A stretch of DNA of 64,000 nt from Lacrimispora indolis DSM 755 (GCF_000526995.1 NZ_AZUI01000001.1:2604001-2668000); one strand, 5' to 3'. Shown: positions 26,878 to 36,278, counted from the first letter of the stretch. Program-made: numbers and translations. The notes: a model not told the origin generated them from the sequence alone.

Positions 26878-27789
26878 ATGATATTTCATATGGTTTCCGG
26901 TGTACTGCCGGGAGAGTCTCTGGCGGATCTCCAACAGGAGGTACAGGAAAACTTAGACCAGCTAAAGCCCAATGCCGTTTTGGAAACCTTAAAGGGCTGG
27001 GCCCCCGGAATGATCGCATTCGGGATAAAGCTTTTGATCGCCCTGGTGATTTTTTTCATAGGTTCCAGGATTATTAAGATCATTAATCGTATGCTGAACC
27101 GTTCCTTTAAAAGGGTGGATATGGAGGTCAGCTTAAGAAAATTCCTTCTGTCCGTTTTAAATGCAGCCATGTACTGTCTGCTGGCTTTTACTATTGCAGG
27201 TCAGATCGGGGTGAATTCAGCTTCCATCGTGGCCTTGCTTGGGTCTGCCAGTATTGCTGTGGGCCTGGCAGTCCAGGGAAGCCTGGCCAATTTTGCAGGC
27301 GGGGTGCTGATCCTTCTAATGAAGCCCTTCCGGGTGGGGGATTACATCGTATCAAAGGATGGAGAAGGTACGGTCCGCACCATCGGGCTTGTGTACACGG
27401 TTTTGAATACCGCCGACAATAAGCAGGTTGTCATTCCTAACGGGACTCTTTCCAATTCCCCCCTGACAAACGTGACCGCCATGGATAAGAGACGGCTGGA
27501 TGTTCTGGTTGGGATCGGGTATCACTCGGATTTAAAGAAGGCAAAGGATATTATGGAAGGCATTTTTCATAGCCAGAGAGGAATCATTCAAGAGGAGCCC
27601 ATAGATGTTTTTGTCAGTGACTTAACGGAAAACGCCGTTACCATCGGAGGCAGGGGCTGGGCTTTCCTGGATGATTACTGGCCGGCCAGGTGGGAAATTC
27701 TTGAAAAGATAAAGCTGGAATTTGAAGCGGCTGGAATTGAGATTCCCCGCAGCCGGATGGAGGTTCAAGTGGAGGAGCGTCCTTCCTGA
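26878..27789 (+). CDS. mscS: Small-conductance mechanosensitive channel (MscS)
   Basis: 303 aa, close to the size of E. coli MscS. Three membrane helices come first. The pore-lining third helix reads VALLGSASIAVGLAVQGSLANFAGG (shown in two pieces: SASIAVGLAVQGSLAN and FAGGVLIL), followed by the beta domain (FRVGDYI, then VVIPNGTLSN). It opens under membrane tension to release osmolytes. The ribosome binding site CAGGAGG is strong, and a bidirectional terminator follows. Confidence 0.95.
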   Translation: MIFHMVSGVLPGESLADLQQEVQENLDQLKPNAVLETLKGWAPGMIAFGIKLLIALVIFFIGSRIIKIINRMLNRSFKRVDMEVSLRKFLLSVLNAAMYCLLAFTIAGQIGVNSASIVALLGSASIAVGLAVQGSLANFAGGVLILLMKPFRVGDYIVSKDGEGTVRTIGLVYTVLNTADNKQVVIPNGTLSNSPLTNVTAMDKRRLDVLVGIGYHSDLKKAKDIMEGIFHSQRGIIQEEPIDVFVSDLTENAVTIGGRGWAFLDDYWPARWEILEKIKLEFEAAGIEIPRSRMEVQVEERPS

Positions 27790-27868
27790 TATAAAAGAAA
27801 AGCTCCAAGGGCAGGGCTGCTGAAGATGAGTCTGCAGCGGCCTTTGTAATTTAACATATGAACAACAT

Positions 27869-27918
27869 AAAAAGTGAGCTTTGAAATGGTTATTAAGACC
27901 ATTCAAAGCTCACTTTTT
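27869..27918. terminator. Bidirectional terminator between mscS and the SIMPL gene
   Basis: A long inverted repeat (AAAAGTGAGCTTTGAA with TTCAAAGCTCACTTTT, plus further pairing toward the loop) has T-runs on both strands. Confidence 0.9.
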
Positions 27919-27943
27919 ATACGTTACTTATTTTATTTGTTAC

Positions 27944-28696
27944 TTATTTTACCCGATAGGTCACCGACACCTGGGCTTCTACGCCGATCTGGCCAGGTTC
28001 TACAACCACGGATTTGGCTCCTGCAGCTGCATCTTCCTTTGCAACGGTGGAGGAGTACCTGATATTGGGGTAGGAATTTACCTCCTCAATATGAGCGATT
28101 CCATCCAGGGTAACGCCGCTGGCTGCTGCAATAGCCTCTGCCTTGACTTCGGCTGCTTCTACGGCCTTTTTAAGGGCTTCCCTGTAGGTTTCATCGTATT
28201 TGCTGGAAAGATAGTTTACGCTGTCAATGGAGTTAATGCCTGCCTCAATGCTGGAAGAGAGCAGGCCGCCCACCTGGTCTAAAGGAAGGTCGGATAAGGT
28301 GATGCTTGTGCGCATCTGGTATCCGGTGATCTGCTGGCCGGTATTGTTCCAGTCATACATTGGCTCTAGGCCGTAGCTGGAAGTCTGGATAGATTTTTCA
28401 TCAATGCCGGTATTCTTTAAAAAGGATATCACATTGTTTGTATCTGCGCTGTTTTTCTCCTGGCAGGATTTCGGGTCCTCTGCCTGAGTGAGCACTGCAA
28501 AATTGACCTGTGCCATATCGGGAACCACTTTTATCCCTTCTGTACTGGACACCTGTATGGTATTGGTGTCCTTGCTGCTGACAGTGGTCACATTGGCCCC
28601 GGGAAGGGAAGCTGTCCCTGTCTGGGCACATGCGGTCATGGAAAGTACGGCTGCGGCAACGAGAATGGCCGCCAGTGGTTTATTCATTTTTCTCAT
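27944..28696 (-). CDS. SIMPL (DUF541) domain lipoprotein
   Basis: 250 aa. The signal peptide ends in the lipobox MTACAQ, so the protein is anchored outside the membrane. The mature part matches the SIMPL domain (YggE/BP26-like): INTIQVSSTEG-type start, IQTSSYGLEPMYDW, and a helical AVEAAEVKAEAIAAASG near residue 180. Members assemble as rings or channels with no settled function; oxidative-stress roles have been suggested in Gram-negatives. Monocistronic, convergent with mscS. Confidence 0.85.
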   Translation of the reverse strand: MRKMNKPLAAILVAAAVLSMTACAQTGTASLPGANVTTVSSKDTNTIQVSSTEGIKVVPDMAQVNFAVLTQAEDPKSCQEKNSADTNNVISFLKNTGIDEKSIQTSSYGLEPMYDWNNTGQQITGYQMRTSITLSDLPLDQVGGLLSSSIEAGINSIDSVNYLSSKYDETYREALKKAVEAAEVKAEAIAAASGVTLDGIAHIEEVNSYPNIRYSSTVAKEDAAAGAKSVVVEPGQIGVEAQVSVTYRVK

Positions 28697-28945
28697 AAAT
28701 ATTTCCTCCTTTTCATATTTTATATTCTACAGGAAAAAGCAGGAATTAGTATTTCTTTTCTCTTAACATTCAAGGTCAAATTTCCTAGGTTTTATTTACG
28801 AAAATCTGACATTGGGAAAAACTGGATTGAAAGGTTGAAAAGTTATGGGAAAAGCCTGATGAGGCGAAAAATATTATGCATAATGCACAAAAAACGAAAT
28901 GAAAATTTGATGTATTGACGAAAAATGAAAGTTTAATCAAATCTA

Positions 28946-29028
28946 TTGCATTTATTTGTGCATTGTGATATCTTATAGCCATAAGGTTATTGGAAACGTT
29001 ACCGGTATGGTTACCGAAACGATATAAT
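28946..29028 (+). promoter_or_regulatory. Promoters and LacI-type operators of the maltodextrin operon
   Basis: Promoter P1 is TTGCAT (28946-28951), 17 bases, TATCTT (28969-28974). Just downstream is GGAAACGTTACC (28992-29003), a near palindrome around AACGTT that fits a LacI-family operator. A second related element, GGTTACCGAAAC, lies at 29009-29020, next to a perfect TATAAT at 29023-29028 whose possible -35 overlaps the first operator. The LacI gene at the end of this operon is the obvious candidate regulator. The remaining 28697-28945 is AT-rich and holds no gene I can support. Confidence 0.55.
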
Positions 29029-29164
29029 CCAGTGACCAGGAAAGATAAAACCCGGAATCAAGCGGGGAAAACAAGCTCCTGTATGAAAGGCATGGAGGAA
29101 AAAATTGGGGGTTGTGTGGAAAATCCATCAACCGGAATGTGCGTATGCACGGAAGGAGGATATT

Positions 29165-30562
29165 ATGAAACTTAAGAAACTGGCAGTACTTACCATGGCT
29201 GCGGCAATGGCAGCAGGAACACTTGCGGGCTGTTCTTCTAACAAGGCCGCGGAAACCACAGGGGCGGAGCAGAATACCCAGGCAGAGGAAACCACCACGG
29301 CAAAAGCCGGTGATACGGCAGAAGCCAAGGGACAGATTTATTATTTGAATTTTAAGCCGGAAGTGGCTGATACATGGGTGGAGCTTGCAGGAAAGTATAC
29401 GGAGGAGACCGGCGTGCCCATGAAGGTGCAGACAGCGGCAGCAGGTACCTATGAGCAGACCTTAAAATCAGAGGTAGCTAAAAAGGAGCCGCCCACACTG
29501 TTCCAGATCAACGGACCGATCGGCTATAAGGCCTGGGCAAAATACTGCAAGGATTTAAAGGACACGACAATCTATGGACATCTGGTTGATAAAGATATGG
29601 CTGTAAAGGACGGAGACGGTGTTTACGGTATTCCTTATGTAGTGGAAGGCTATGGCATCATCTATAATGACGCCATTATGAAGAAATATTTTGCTCTTGA
29701 CGGTGCAAAGGCAAAATCCATGGATGAGGTGAATAATTTCGCTGCGCTTAAGGCAGTTGCAGAGGATATGCAGGCAAGAAAGGCTGACCTTGGAATCGAA
29801 GGCGTGTTTGCTTCCACTTCCTTTGCTCCCGGGGAGGACTGGAGATGGCAGACCCATTTAGCAAATCTTCCGGTTTATTATGAATATAAGGATGACAACG
29901 TATCCGACAAGGATGCCCTTGGCTTTAAGTATGCTGACAACTATAAGAACGTTTTTGACTTATACATCAACAACTCCTGTACAGATCCCAAGATGGTAGG
30001 TGCAAAAACCGTTGAGGATTCCATGGCAGAATTCGCTCTTGGCAAAGTTGCCATGGTTCAGAACGGAAACTGGGGCTGGGGACAGGTGTCAGGCGTTGAC
30101 GGAAACACTGTTAAGGAAGAGGATGTGAAATTCCTTCCTATTTATACCGGCGTCAGCGGCGAGGAAAAGCAGGGACTTTGCATTGGAACGGAGAATTTCT
30201 TCTCCATCAACAGCCAGGCAAAGGAAGAGGACCAGAAGGCATCTCTTGACTTCCTGGAGTGGCTCTTTACTTCTGACACAGGAAAAGATTATGTAACAAA
30301 CAAGCTGGGCTTTATCGCTCCCTTTGACACCTTTGCAGCAGATGAAAAGCCAACCGATCCTCTGGCAAAGGAAATTGACCGGTATATGAATGACAAGGAC
30401 TTATATTCCGTATCCTGGAACTTTACGTCCTTCCCAAGCCAGACCTTTAAGGATAACTTCGGAGCATCCCTCCTTCAGTACGCTCAGGGCGGCAAGGAGT
30501 GGAAGGCCGTTGTGGATGAGATGAAGGCTGATTGGGCAAACGAAAAAGCCATGACAAAATAA
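29165..30562 (+). CDS. Maltodextrin-type ABC substrate-binding lipoprotein
   Basis: 465 aa from ATG 29165, which has GGAAGGAGG before it; the frame continues upstream to 29105 without a signal-like start. The lipoprotein signal ends LAGCSS, then a Thr/Glu-rich linker. The body is a family 1 solute-binding protein. Context gives the substrate: two permeases, malQ and a LacI regulator follow on the same strand, so maltose or maltodextrin is likely. A hairpin after the stop may lower expression of the permeases relative to this protein. Confidence 0.9.
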   Translation: MKLKKLAVLTMAAAMAAGTLAGCSSNKAAETTGAEQNTQAEETTTAKAGDTAEAKGQIYYLNFKPEVADTWVELAGKYTEETGVPMKVQTAAAGTYEQTLKSEVAKKEPPTLFQINGPIGYKAWAKYCKDLKDTTIYGHLVDKDMAVKDGDGVYGIPYVVEGYGIIYNDAIMKKYFALDGAKAKSMDEVNNFAALKAVAEDMQARKADLGIEGVFASTSFAPGEDWRWQTHLANLPVYYEYKDDNVSDKDALGFKYADNYKNVFDLYINNSCTDPKMVGAKTVEDSMAEFALGKVAMVQNGNWGWGQVSGVDGNTVKEEDVKFLPIYTGVSGEEKQGLCIGTENFFSINSQAKEEDQKASLDFLEWLFTSDTGKDYVTNKLGFIAPFDTFAADEKPTDPLAKEIDRYMNDKDLYSVSWNFTSFPSQTFKDNFGASLLQYAQGGKEWKAVVDEMKADWANEKAMTK

Positions 30563-30588
30563 GAGAATCAAAATAGGTTTAAGGGGAA

Positions 30589-30624
30589 ATGGGTGAGCGC
30601 GAGGGAGATGTCTCACCCATTTTT
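30589..30624 (+). terminator. Partial terminator between binding protein and permeases
   Basis: A 10-bp stem AATGGGTGAG/CTCACCCATT (30589-30598 with 30612-30621) is followed by TTTC. Placed just after the binding protein gene, it fits an attenuating terminator or mRNA-stabilising hairpin, as is common in such operons. Confidence 0.65.
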
Positions 30625-30641
30625 CAAACACGCCCTGGAAA
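30621..30641. repeat. 21-bp intergenic repeat, copy 1
   Basis: This stretch, beginning TTTTCAAACACGCCCTGG, is identical over 21 bases to 32448-32468. Both copies lie in gaps of the same maltodextrin operon. Here the pairing left arm is missing, unlike the copy in the malG-malQ gap. Confidence 0.8.
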
Positions 30642-30710
30642 ACACCTTGGGCTCCGGCTTATGGGAGGTTTTTGCCAAAACAGAGAAAGCGTTATAGAAG
30701 GAGAGCTGCT

Positions 30711-31553
30711 ATGCAAAAGTCAATGAAACGGTACTTTCCAATATTTGTTCTTCCGACACTGGCCGCGTTTACCATTGCATTTCTGTACCCGTTTGTCATG
30801 GGCATTTATTTGTCCTTTACAGAATTCACTACGGTAAAGGATGCGTCCTGGGTGGGGATTTCAAATTATAAAAAAATATTTTTGGACAGGAATTTTATCA
30901 ATGCCCTGATATTTACCGTGAAGTTCACGGTTGTGTCCGTTGTTACCATTAATACCCTGGGATTTCTGCTGGCCTATGTGCTCACAAGAGGAATCAAGGG
31001 GACCAACCTGTTTAGGACTGTGTTTTTTATGCCAAACTTAATCGGCGGCATTGTCCTTGGTTATATCTGGCAGCTTCTGTTAAATGGAATCCTTGCCAAG
31101 TTTGGAGTCACACTTTCCTTCAGCGCCGAGTACGGCTTTTGGGGTCTGGTGATCTTAATGAACTGGCAGCTGATCGGATATATGATGATCATCTACATTG
31201 CAGGACTTCAAAATGTTCCCGGAGAGCTGATTGAAGCTGCAAGAATTGACGGAGCCACCAGATCCCAGATTTTAAAGCGTATCATGATCCCAATGGTCAT
31301 GCCGTCCTTTACCATCTGCCTGTTTCTGACCCTGACAAATTCCTTTAAGCTGTTTGACCAGAACCTGGCATTGACGGCTGGAGGACCTGGAAGGCAGACC
31401 AGCATGCTGGCCCTTGATATTTACAACACCTTTTACGGCAGAGTTGGCTGGGAAGGGGTAGGCCAGGCAAAGGCTACGGTGTTCTTTCTTATGGTTGCGG
31501 TCATTTCCCTGACCCAGCTTTCATTAACACGGCGTAAGGAGGTGGAGAACTGA
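30711..31553 (+). CDS. Maltodextrin ABC permease, MalF type
   Basis: 280 aa from ATG 30711, with AAGGAGAG before it; a longer frame starts at 30672. About six hydrophobic helices. The EAA loop is EAARIDGATRSQILKRIMIP at about residues 180-199, followed by the TAGGPGRQT segment common to MalF-type permeases. Its stop shares one base with the start of the next permease gene. Confidence 0.92.
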   Translation: MQKSMKRYFPIFVLPTLAAFTIAFLYPFVMGIYLSFTEFTTVKDASWVGISNYKKIFLDRNFINALIFTVKFTVVSVVTINTLGFLLAYVLTRGIKGTNLFRTVFFMPNLIGGIVLGYIWQLLLNGILAKFGVTLSFSAEYGFWGLVILMNWQLIGYMMIIYIAGLQNVPGELIEAARIDGATRSQILKRIMIPMVMPSFTICLFLTLTNSFKLFDQNLALTAGGPGRQTSMLALDIYNTFYGRVGWEGVGQAKATVFFLMVAVISLTQLSLTRRKEVEN

Positions 31554-32422
31554 TGAGCAGAAAGGGAAAAAATACGGAAGTCCAGCAAATGGAGGTAGGA
31601 AAAACCACGGGAACGCTCCTTACGGCTGCTTTGTCGGTCCTGTCCCTGGCGTTTTTATTTCCCGTTGTCCTGGTTTTCATGAACTCCTTTAAGAGCAAGC
31701 TGTTTATCAGTGATGCGCCGTTTCAGTTTCCAAAAGCAGGCACTTATGTAGGGCTTGCCAACTATGTGGAAGGCATCCGGAAAACAGGGCTTTTCCCGGC
31801 CTTTGGCAGGTCCCTGTTCATTACGGTAGCTTCCGTGGCAGTGATCATCCTGTTCACATCCATGACGGCCTGGTATCTGATCAGGGTGAAATCTGCATTT
31901 ACCGGTATCTTGTATTATGTATTCGTATTTGCAATGATCGTGCCCTTTCAGATGGTCATGTTTACCATGTCAAAGACAGCCAATGACTTATACTTAAACT
32001 CCATATACGGCCTGGTGCTTCTTTACTTAGGTTTTGGAGCCGGTCAGGCGGTGTTTTTATTCTGCGGTTTTGTAAAGGCTATTCCACTTGAGATCGAAGA
32101 GGCGGCGATGATTGACGGCTGTTCTCCCATTCAGACTTATTTTCATGTGGTATTTCCTATGTTAAGGCCTACGGCGGTGACCGTTGCCATCTTAAATGCC
32201 ATGTGGATTTGGAATGATTATTTACTTCCAAGCTTGATTCTTCCCCAGGAAAAAGGTACAATACCAATGGTTATTCAGAATTTAAAGGGCGGATACGGCT
32301 CCATTGATATGGGGGCCATGATGGCAATGCTGGTTCTGGCCATCTTTCCTATTATTGTTTTTTATTTGAGCTGTCAGAAATACATCATAAAGGGCGTGGC
32401 CGCAGGCGCGGTAAAGGGCTAG
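31553..32422 (+). CDS. Maltodextrin ABC permease, MalG type
   Basis: 289 aa. A polar N terminus of about 20 residues is followed by about six membrane helices. The EAA loop is EEAAMIDGCSPIQTYFHVVF, and the C terminus KYIIKGVAAGAVKG is typical of MalG-like proteins. Translation is coupled to the preceding permease (TGATG). No ATPase is encoded here, so an MsmK-like ATPase elsewhere is needed. Confidence 0.93.
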   Translation: MSRKGKNTEVQQMEVGKTTGTLLTAALSVLSLAFLFPVVLVFMNSFKSKLFISDAPFQFPKAGTYVGLANYVEGIRKTGLFPAFGRSLFITVASVAVIILFTSMTAWYLIRVKSAFTGILYYVFVFAMIVPFQMVMFTMSKTANDLYLNSIYGLVLLYLGFGAGQAVFLFCGFVKAIPLEIEEAAMIDGCSPIQTYFHVVFPMLRPTAVTVAILNAMWIWNDYLLPSLILPQEKGTIPMVIQNLKGGYGSIDMGAMMAMLVLAIFPIIVFYLSCQKYIIKGVAAGAVKG

Positions 32423-32464
32423 GGTGTGTTTGAAAAATGGCAATGAATTTTCAAACACGCCCTG
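32420..32464. repeat. 16-bp-stem hairpin in the malG-malQ gap
   Basis: AGGGTGTGTTTGAAAA (32420-32435) pairs with TTTTCAAACACGCCCT (32448 onward), with a single G-U pair and an 11-12-base loop. There is no T-run after it, so it is more likely an mRNA processing or stability element than a terminator. The right arm is part of a 21-bp sequence also found at 30621-30641. Confidence 0.75.
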
Positions 32465-32468
32465 GAAA
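32448..32468. repeat. 21-bp intergenic repeat, copy 2
   Basis: Identical to 30621-30641. Its first 16-17 bases form the right arm of the strong hairpin that starts at 32420. Confidence 0.8.
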
Positions 32469-32488
32469 CTAGATAAAGGAGACTGATT

Positions 32489-33967
32489 ATGCGGGAATGT
32501 GGTATGTTGCTTCCGGTTGCAAGCCTTCCGTCAAAGTACGGAATCGGGGCATTTTCAAAAGAGGCATATGAATTTATTGATTTATTAAAAAAAGCAGGGC
32601 AGCAGTACTGGCAGATACTTCCCTTAGGCCCCACCGGCTATGGGGATTCTCCTTACCAGTCATTCTCCGCATTTGCGGGAAATCCTTATTTTATTGATCT
32701 GGATGAGCTGGTCAAAGAGGGACTGCTCACTACAGAAGAATGTGAGGCAATGGATTTTGGAAATGATCCCAGGGATATTGATTACGGAAAAATATACGAT
32801 AACCGTTTTCCCCTGTTGAGAAAGGCTTATGAGCGGTGGAAGGACCAGGGGCATAAGCCGGAGGAGCCGGGAAAGCTTCTTGGAGAGGAAACGGCCGGGT
32901 ACTGCTTTTACATGGCGGTTAAGGATCATTTTAAAGGGAAGAGCTGGATCCATTGGGATGAGGACATCCGCCTTAGAAGGGCTGAGGCAGTTTCCCGGTA
33001 TGAAAGCCGGCTTTCAGATGAGATCGGATTTTATGGCTTCCTTCAGATGAAGTTTGAGGAGCAATGGAGCCGGTTAAAGTCCTATGCCAGGGAGCAGGGG
33101 ATCCGGATCATCGGAGATATTCCAATCTATGTTGCATTTGACAGTGCGGATTCCTGGTTCCATCCGGAGCTGTTTCAGTTTAATGAAAACTGTGAGCCTG
33201 TTGCCGTGGCCGGCTGTCCGCCGGACGGATTTTCCACCACAGGACAGCTGTGGGGAAATCCCCTTTACCGTTGGGCATACCATGGGGAAACCGGGTATGA
33301 ATGGTGGATGAAGCGCATGGAATACAGCTTCCGCCTTTATGATGTGGTGAGAGTGGATCATTTCCGCGGCTTTGATGAGTATTATTCCATTCCTGCAGGA
33401 AGCGAGAACGCTATCCATGGGGTTTGGGAAAAAGGGCCTGGAATCGATATTTTCAGACGAATGGGGGAAAAGTTCGGAAAACTGGATATCATAGCAGAAG
33501 ATCTTGGATTTTTGACTCCGTCGGTTTTAAAGCTGGTAAAGGATACGGGATTTCCAGGAATGAAGGTGCTGGAATTCGCCTTTGATTCCAGAGAGGAAAG
33601 TGATTATCTGCCTCACAATTACACGCCAAACTGCGTGGTATATACGGGGACCCATGACAACAATACCATCAGAGGGTGGTATGAAGACTTATCACTTAAG
33701 GACCGGCAGTTTTCCATTGACTACATGAATAACGGAAAGACGCCCAGGGAAGAGATCCACTGGGATTTTATCCGCCTTGCATTGGCAAGCGTTGCCAGAC
33801 TGGCTGTGATTCCGGTCCAGGATTATCTGGGACTTGGCGTGGAGGCCAGGATCAATGAGCCCTCCACCCTGGGAAAAAACTGGAGATGGCGTATGGTTTC
33901 CGGGGAAATTACAGAAGAGCTTTTAGAAAAATGCAGAAAAACAGCCAGGCTTTACGGCAGGGCATGA
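32489..33967 (+). CDS. malQ: 4-alpha-glucanotransferase (amylomaltase)
   Basis: GH77 enzyme that transfers alpha-1,4-glucan segments between maltodextrins and releases glucose. 492 aa, normal for the family. Seen: GMLLPVASLPSKYGIG at the start, IIGDIPIYVAFDSADSW, the nucleophile region VVRVDHFRGFDEY (Asp), the acid/base IIAEDLGFLTPSV (Glu), and YTGTHDNNTIRGWY (third Asp). It is the metabolic enzyme of the maltodextrin operon, between the importer and its LacI regulator. Confidence 0.97.
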   Translation: MRECGMLLPVASLPSKYGIGAFSKEAYEFIDLLKKAGQQYWQILPLGPTGYGDSPYQSFSAFAGNPYFIDLDELVKEGLLTTEECEAMDFGNDPRDIDYGKIYDNRFPLLRKAYERWKDQGHKPEEPGKLLGEETAGYCFYMAVKDHFKGKSWIHWDEDIRLRRAEAVSRYESRLSDEIGFYGFLQMKFEEQWSRLKSYAREQGIRIIGDIPIYVAFDSADSWFHPELFQFNENCEPVAVAGCPPDGFSTTGQLWGNPLYRWAYHGETGYEWWMKRMEYSFRLYDVVRVDHFRGFDEYYSIPAGSENAIHGVWEKGPGIDIFRRMGEKFGKLDIIAEDLGFLTPSVLKLVKDTGFPGMKVLEFAFDSREESDYLPHNYTPNCVVYTGTHDNNTIRGWYEDLSLKDRQFSIDYMNNGKTPREEIHWDFIRLALASVARLAVIPVQDYLGLGVEARINEPSTLGKNWRWRMVSGEITEELLEKCRKTARLYGRA

Positions 33968-33989
33968 CGAAAGGGGATGAGTATTTCTG

Positions 33990-35021
33990 ATGGGCTCCAT
34001 AAACATTAAGGATATAGCCAGATTATGCGGGGTGGGTGTCAGCACCGTGTCCCGGGCCATTAACAACCATCCGGATATCAATCCGGAGACAAAAGATATG
34101 ATCATGCAGGTAATTAAGGAAAACAACTATATTCCCAACAATAGTGCCCGGAATCTAAAGCGTACCGATTCCAGAGCCATTGCGGTGTTGATCAAAGGAA
34201 TCGGCAATCCCTTTTTCAGCAAGATGATCCGCGTCTTTGAGGAGGAGATCCAGAAAAAGAAATACTCATTTATCCTGCAGCGTGTGGATGAGCAGGAGGA
34301 TGAGGTAGACGTGGCTTTGGAGCTGATCAAGGAAAAAAAGCCAAGGGGGATCGTATTCCTTGGGGGATATTTTTCCCACAGCAAAGAGGAACTGGAACAG
34401 CTGACCGTTCCTTATGTCTTAAGTACCATCGGAATAGCGGAGTACTTAGGGGAATCTCCTGATTTTTCCTGCGTATCCGTAGATGACTACGGGGAAAGCT
34501 ATAAAATGACGGATTACTTATGTAAACTAGGTCATAAAAAGATCCTGATCCTGACCGCTGCCTCTGACGACGAGAGCATCGGCCGCCTCCGTCTGGAAGG
34601 ATATAAAAAGGCTCTTGCAGACAACGGCATCACCCCTTCCCCCCCCCTGATGGTTTTTTCAGATGAATGCGAGGAATGCTATACCATGGACAACGGGTAC
34701 CGGATGATGAACCGGGTTTTAAGAGAAAACCGGGAATTTACGGCTGTGTACGCCATTTCAGACAGCATTGCCATCGGCGCCTGCAAGGCCATCTTTGAAC
34801 ATGGAGGCAGGATCCCTGAGGACTATTGTGTGGCCGGGTATGACGGGCTTGATATTGCCCGCTATTATAATCCTTCCATCACAACCATCCGCCAGCCGGT
34901 AGAGGAGATGGCAAGGGCAACCATTAAGATTTTGTTTGATGTGATCAAAAATAAGGCCAGTCATCAGAAAATGGTATTTAAGGCGGAACTGGTAGAGGGA
35001 GAATCTACCAGAAGGATATGA
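33990..35021 (+). CDS. LacI-family regulator of the maltodextrin operon
   Basis: 343 aa. The N-terminal LacI helix-turn-helix (IKDIARLCGVGVSTVSRAIN) is at residues 4-23, with hinge region NNSARNLKR at 49-57; the rest is a periplasmic-binding-protein-like effector domain ending in TTIRQPVEEMA and the usual ESTRRI tail. Last gene of the operon, 22 bases after malQ and followed by a terminator, so it is likely autoregulated through the operators at about 29.0 kb with a maltodextrin as inducer. Confidence 0.92.
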   Translation: MGSINIKDIARLCGVGVSTVSRAINNHPDINPETKDMIMQVIKENNYIPNNSARNLKRTDSRAIAVLIKGIGNPFFSKMIRVFEEEIQKKKYSFILQRVDEQEDEVDVALELIKEKKPRGIVFLGGYFSHSKEELEQLTVPYVLSTIGIAEYLGESPDFSCVSVDDYGESYKMTDYLCKLGHKKILILTAASDDESIGRLRLEGYKKALADNGITPSPPLMVFSDECEECYTMDNGYRMMNRVLRENREFTAVYAISDSIAIGACKAIFEHGGRIPEDYCVAGYDGLDIARYYNPSITTIRQPVEEMARATIKILFDVIKNKASHQKMVFKAELVEGESTRRI

Positions 35022-35029
35022 TTGAAAAA

Positions 35030-35080
35030 ATAGCCCAATGGGATCGGCGTGGCAATGCTGTTCCATTGGGCTTTATTTTT
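35030..35080 (+). terminator. Intrinsic terminator of the maltodextrin operon
   Basis: An 11-bp stem TAGCCCAATGG/CCATTGGGCTt (35031-35041 with 35063-35073) and a 21-base loop are followed by TTATTTTTATTC. Confidence 0.8.
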
Positions 35081-35156
35081 ATTCTTTTTATACCCGACAG
35101 TGAAAAGTTTTAGGTTGCAATGGACGGGAAGCCTGAAAAATGATATGCTGTCATTG

Positions 35157-35178
35157 GTTAGTCATACCTAATTAAAAT
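35157..35178 (+). promoter_or_regulatory. DtxR-like box 1 and -10 of the AraC gene
   Basis: GTTAGTCATACCTAAT (35157-35172) is a near palindrome; in reverse it reads TTAGGTATGACTAA, close to the half-site pattern of DtxR/IdeR operators. It is followed directly by TAAAAT (35173-35178). The same order, box then TAAAAT, occurs at box 2. A bound repressor would sit on the promoter spacer. Confidence 0.6.
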
Positions 35179-35197
35179 AGAACAAAGGTGATATCCC

Positions 35198-36172
35198 ATG
35201 ATGAATCATAAGAAGATTACGGATTTCTTTGATCCGGAAGTACAAAAAACGGCAAGCGAAGACGGCTGTTCCATATATAAGATGCAAAACGAAACCGGAG
35301 AGGGAGTGATTACACGATACGAAATACTGCCCGGTATTGAATTGTTTTATAATGATTTTCACATGGGGGATGGACAAAATAAAAACAAGCTCCCACATCC
35401 GGATGTGCTTGAAATCAATCACTGCAGGGAAGGACGGTTTGAGTGTGTTTTCAGTAATGGAGACTGCCAATATGTGGGAGCAGGGGATCTTGCGATCAAC
35501 CGGCTGACAAACGAAACCGTGTCTACGTCCTTTCCCTTGTCCCACTATCATGGTATTTCCATAACAATTGATTTGAATCAGGCAGTGGTTACAATGGAGC
35601 AGGTCGAACATGTGCTGGGCGGACTGCATATCGACCTGCGTCAGATCGAGAAGCGCCTTTGCCGGAAAGATACCTGCTATGTTCTCCGGGGGCAAAGCAA
35701 TGTTGATCATATTTTTTCAGAGCTGTACAGGGTCACTCCCAAAATGATCGCTCATTATTTGAAGGTGAAAGTATTGGAATTACTCATGTTTCTTAATGAC
35801 GTCCAGGTTGACGAGTACCCGGAAGAACGGCGGTATTTTTCCAGGAATCAGGTGCAGGTGGTGAAGCAGATACAGGCATACATGACCGCTGACTTGCAAA
35901 AGCACTACACCTTGCAGGAAATATCAAAAAAATTTGATATTCCTCTTACCTCGATGAAGGTGTGCTTTAAAGGCGTATACGGCTCCTCCATTTATTCTTA
36001 TATGAAATCCTACCGCATTCAGGCAGCCACCATTTTGCTTCGGGAAACAACGGACAGCATCACAGAGATTTCCATGAAAATGGGCTATGATAATCCCAGT
36101 AAGTTTTCCGAGGTATTTAAAAAGGAAGTTGGAGAGCTGCCGTCTGAATTCAGAAAGAAGTTGTCCAAATAG
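35198..36172 (+). CDS. AraC-family regulator of the metal transport locus
   Basis: 324 aa. The C-terminal AraC/XylS double helix-turn-helix covers about 215-320 (YTLQEISKKFDIPLTSMKVC, then ITEISMKMGYDNPSKFSEVF). The N-terminal 200 residues are a sensor domain without clear similarity to a sugar-binding cupin. Regulators of this kind often stand beside iron or metallophore transporters in Firmicutes (YbtA-like logic). It has its own DtxR-like box and its own terminator, and precedes the importer operon on the same strand. Activation of that operon is inferred. Confidence 0.88.
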   Translation: MMNHKKITDFFDPEVQKTASEDGCSIYKMQNETGEGVITRYEILPGIELFYNDFHMGDGQNKNKLPHPDVLEINHCREGRFECVFSNGDCQYVGAGDLAINRLTNETVSTSFPLSHYHGISITIDLNQAVVTMEQVEHVLGGLHIDLRQIEKRLCRKDTCYVLRGQSNVDHIFSELYRVTPKMIAHYLKVKVLELLMFLNDVQVDEYPEERRYFSRNQVQVVKQIQAYMTADLQKHYTLQEISKKFDIPLTSMKVCFKGVYGSSIYSYMKSYRIQAATILLRETTDSITEISMKMGYDNPSKFSEVFKKEVGELPSEFRKKLSK

Positions 36173-36247
36173 AGGGGGATTGGTCTTTTCAGAGTAGCAC
36201 CAAAACCCAGAATATTATATACTCTCGTCTGTGTGTGCAGATGATAG

Positions 36248-36278
36248 GAGAGCGCCTCGCAGCGCTCTTTCTTTTTGA
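36248..36278 (+). terminator. Intrinsic terminator after the AraC gene
   Basis: A perfect 7-bp stem AGAGCGC/GCGCTCT with a 6-base loop is followed by TTCTTTTTG. It separates the AraC transcript from the importer operon, which has its own box-containing promoter directly downstream. Confidence 0.75.
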
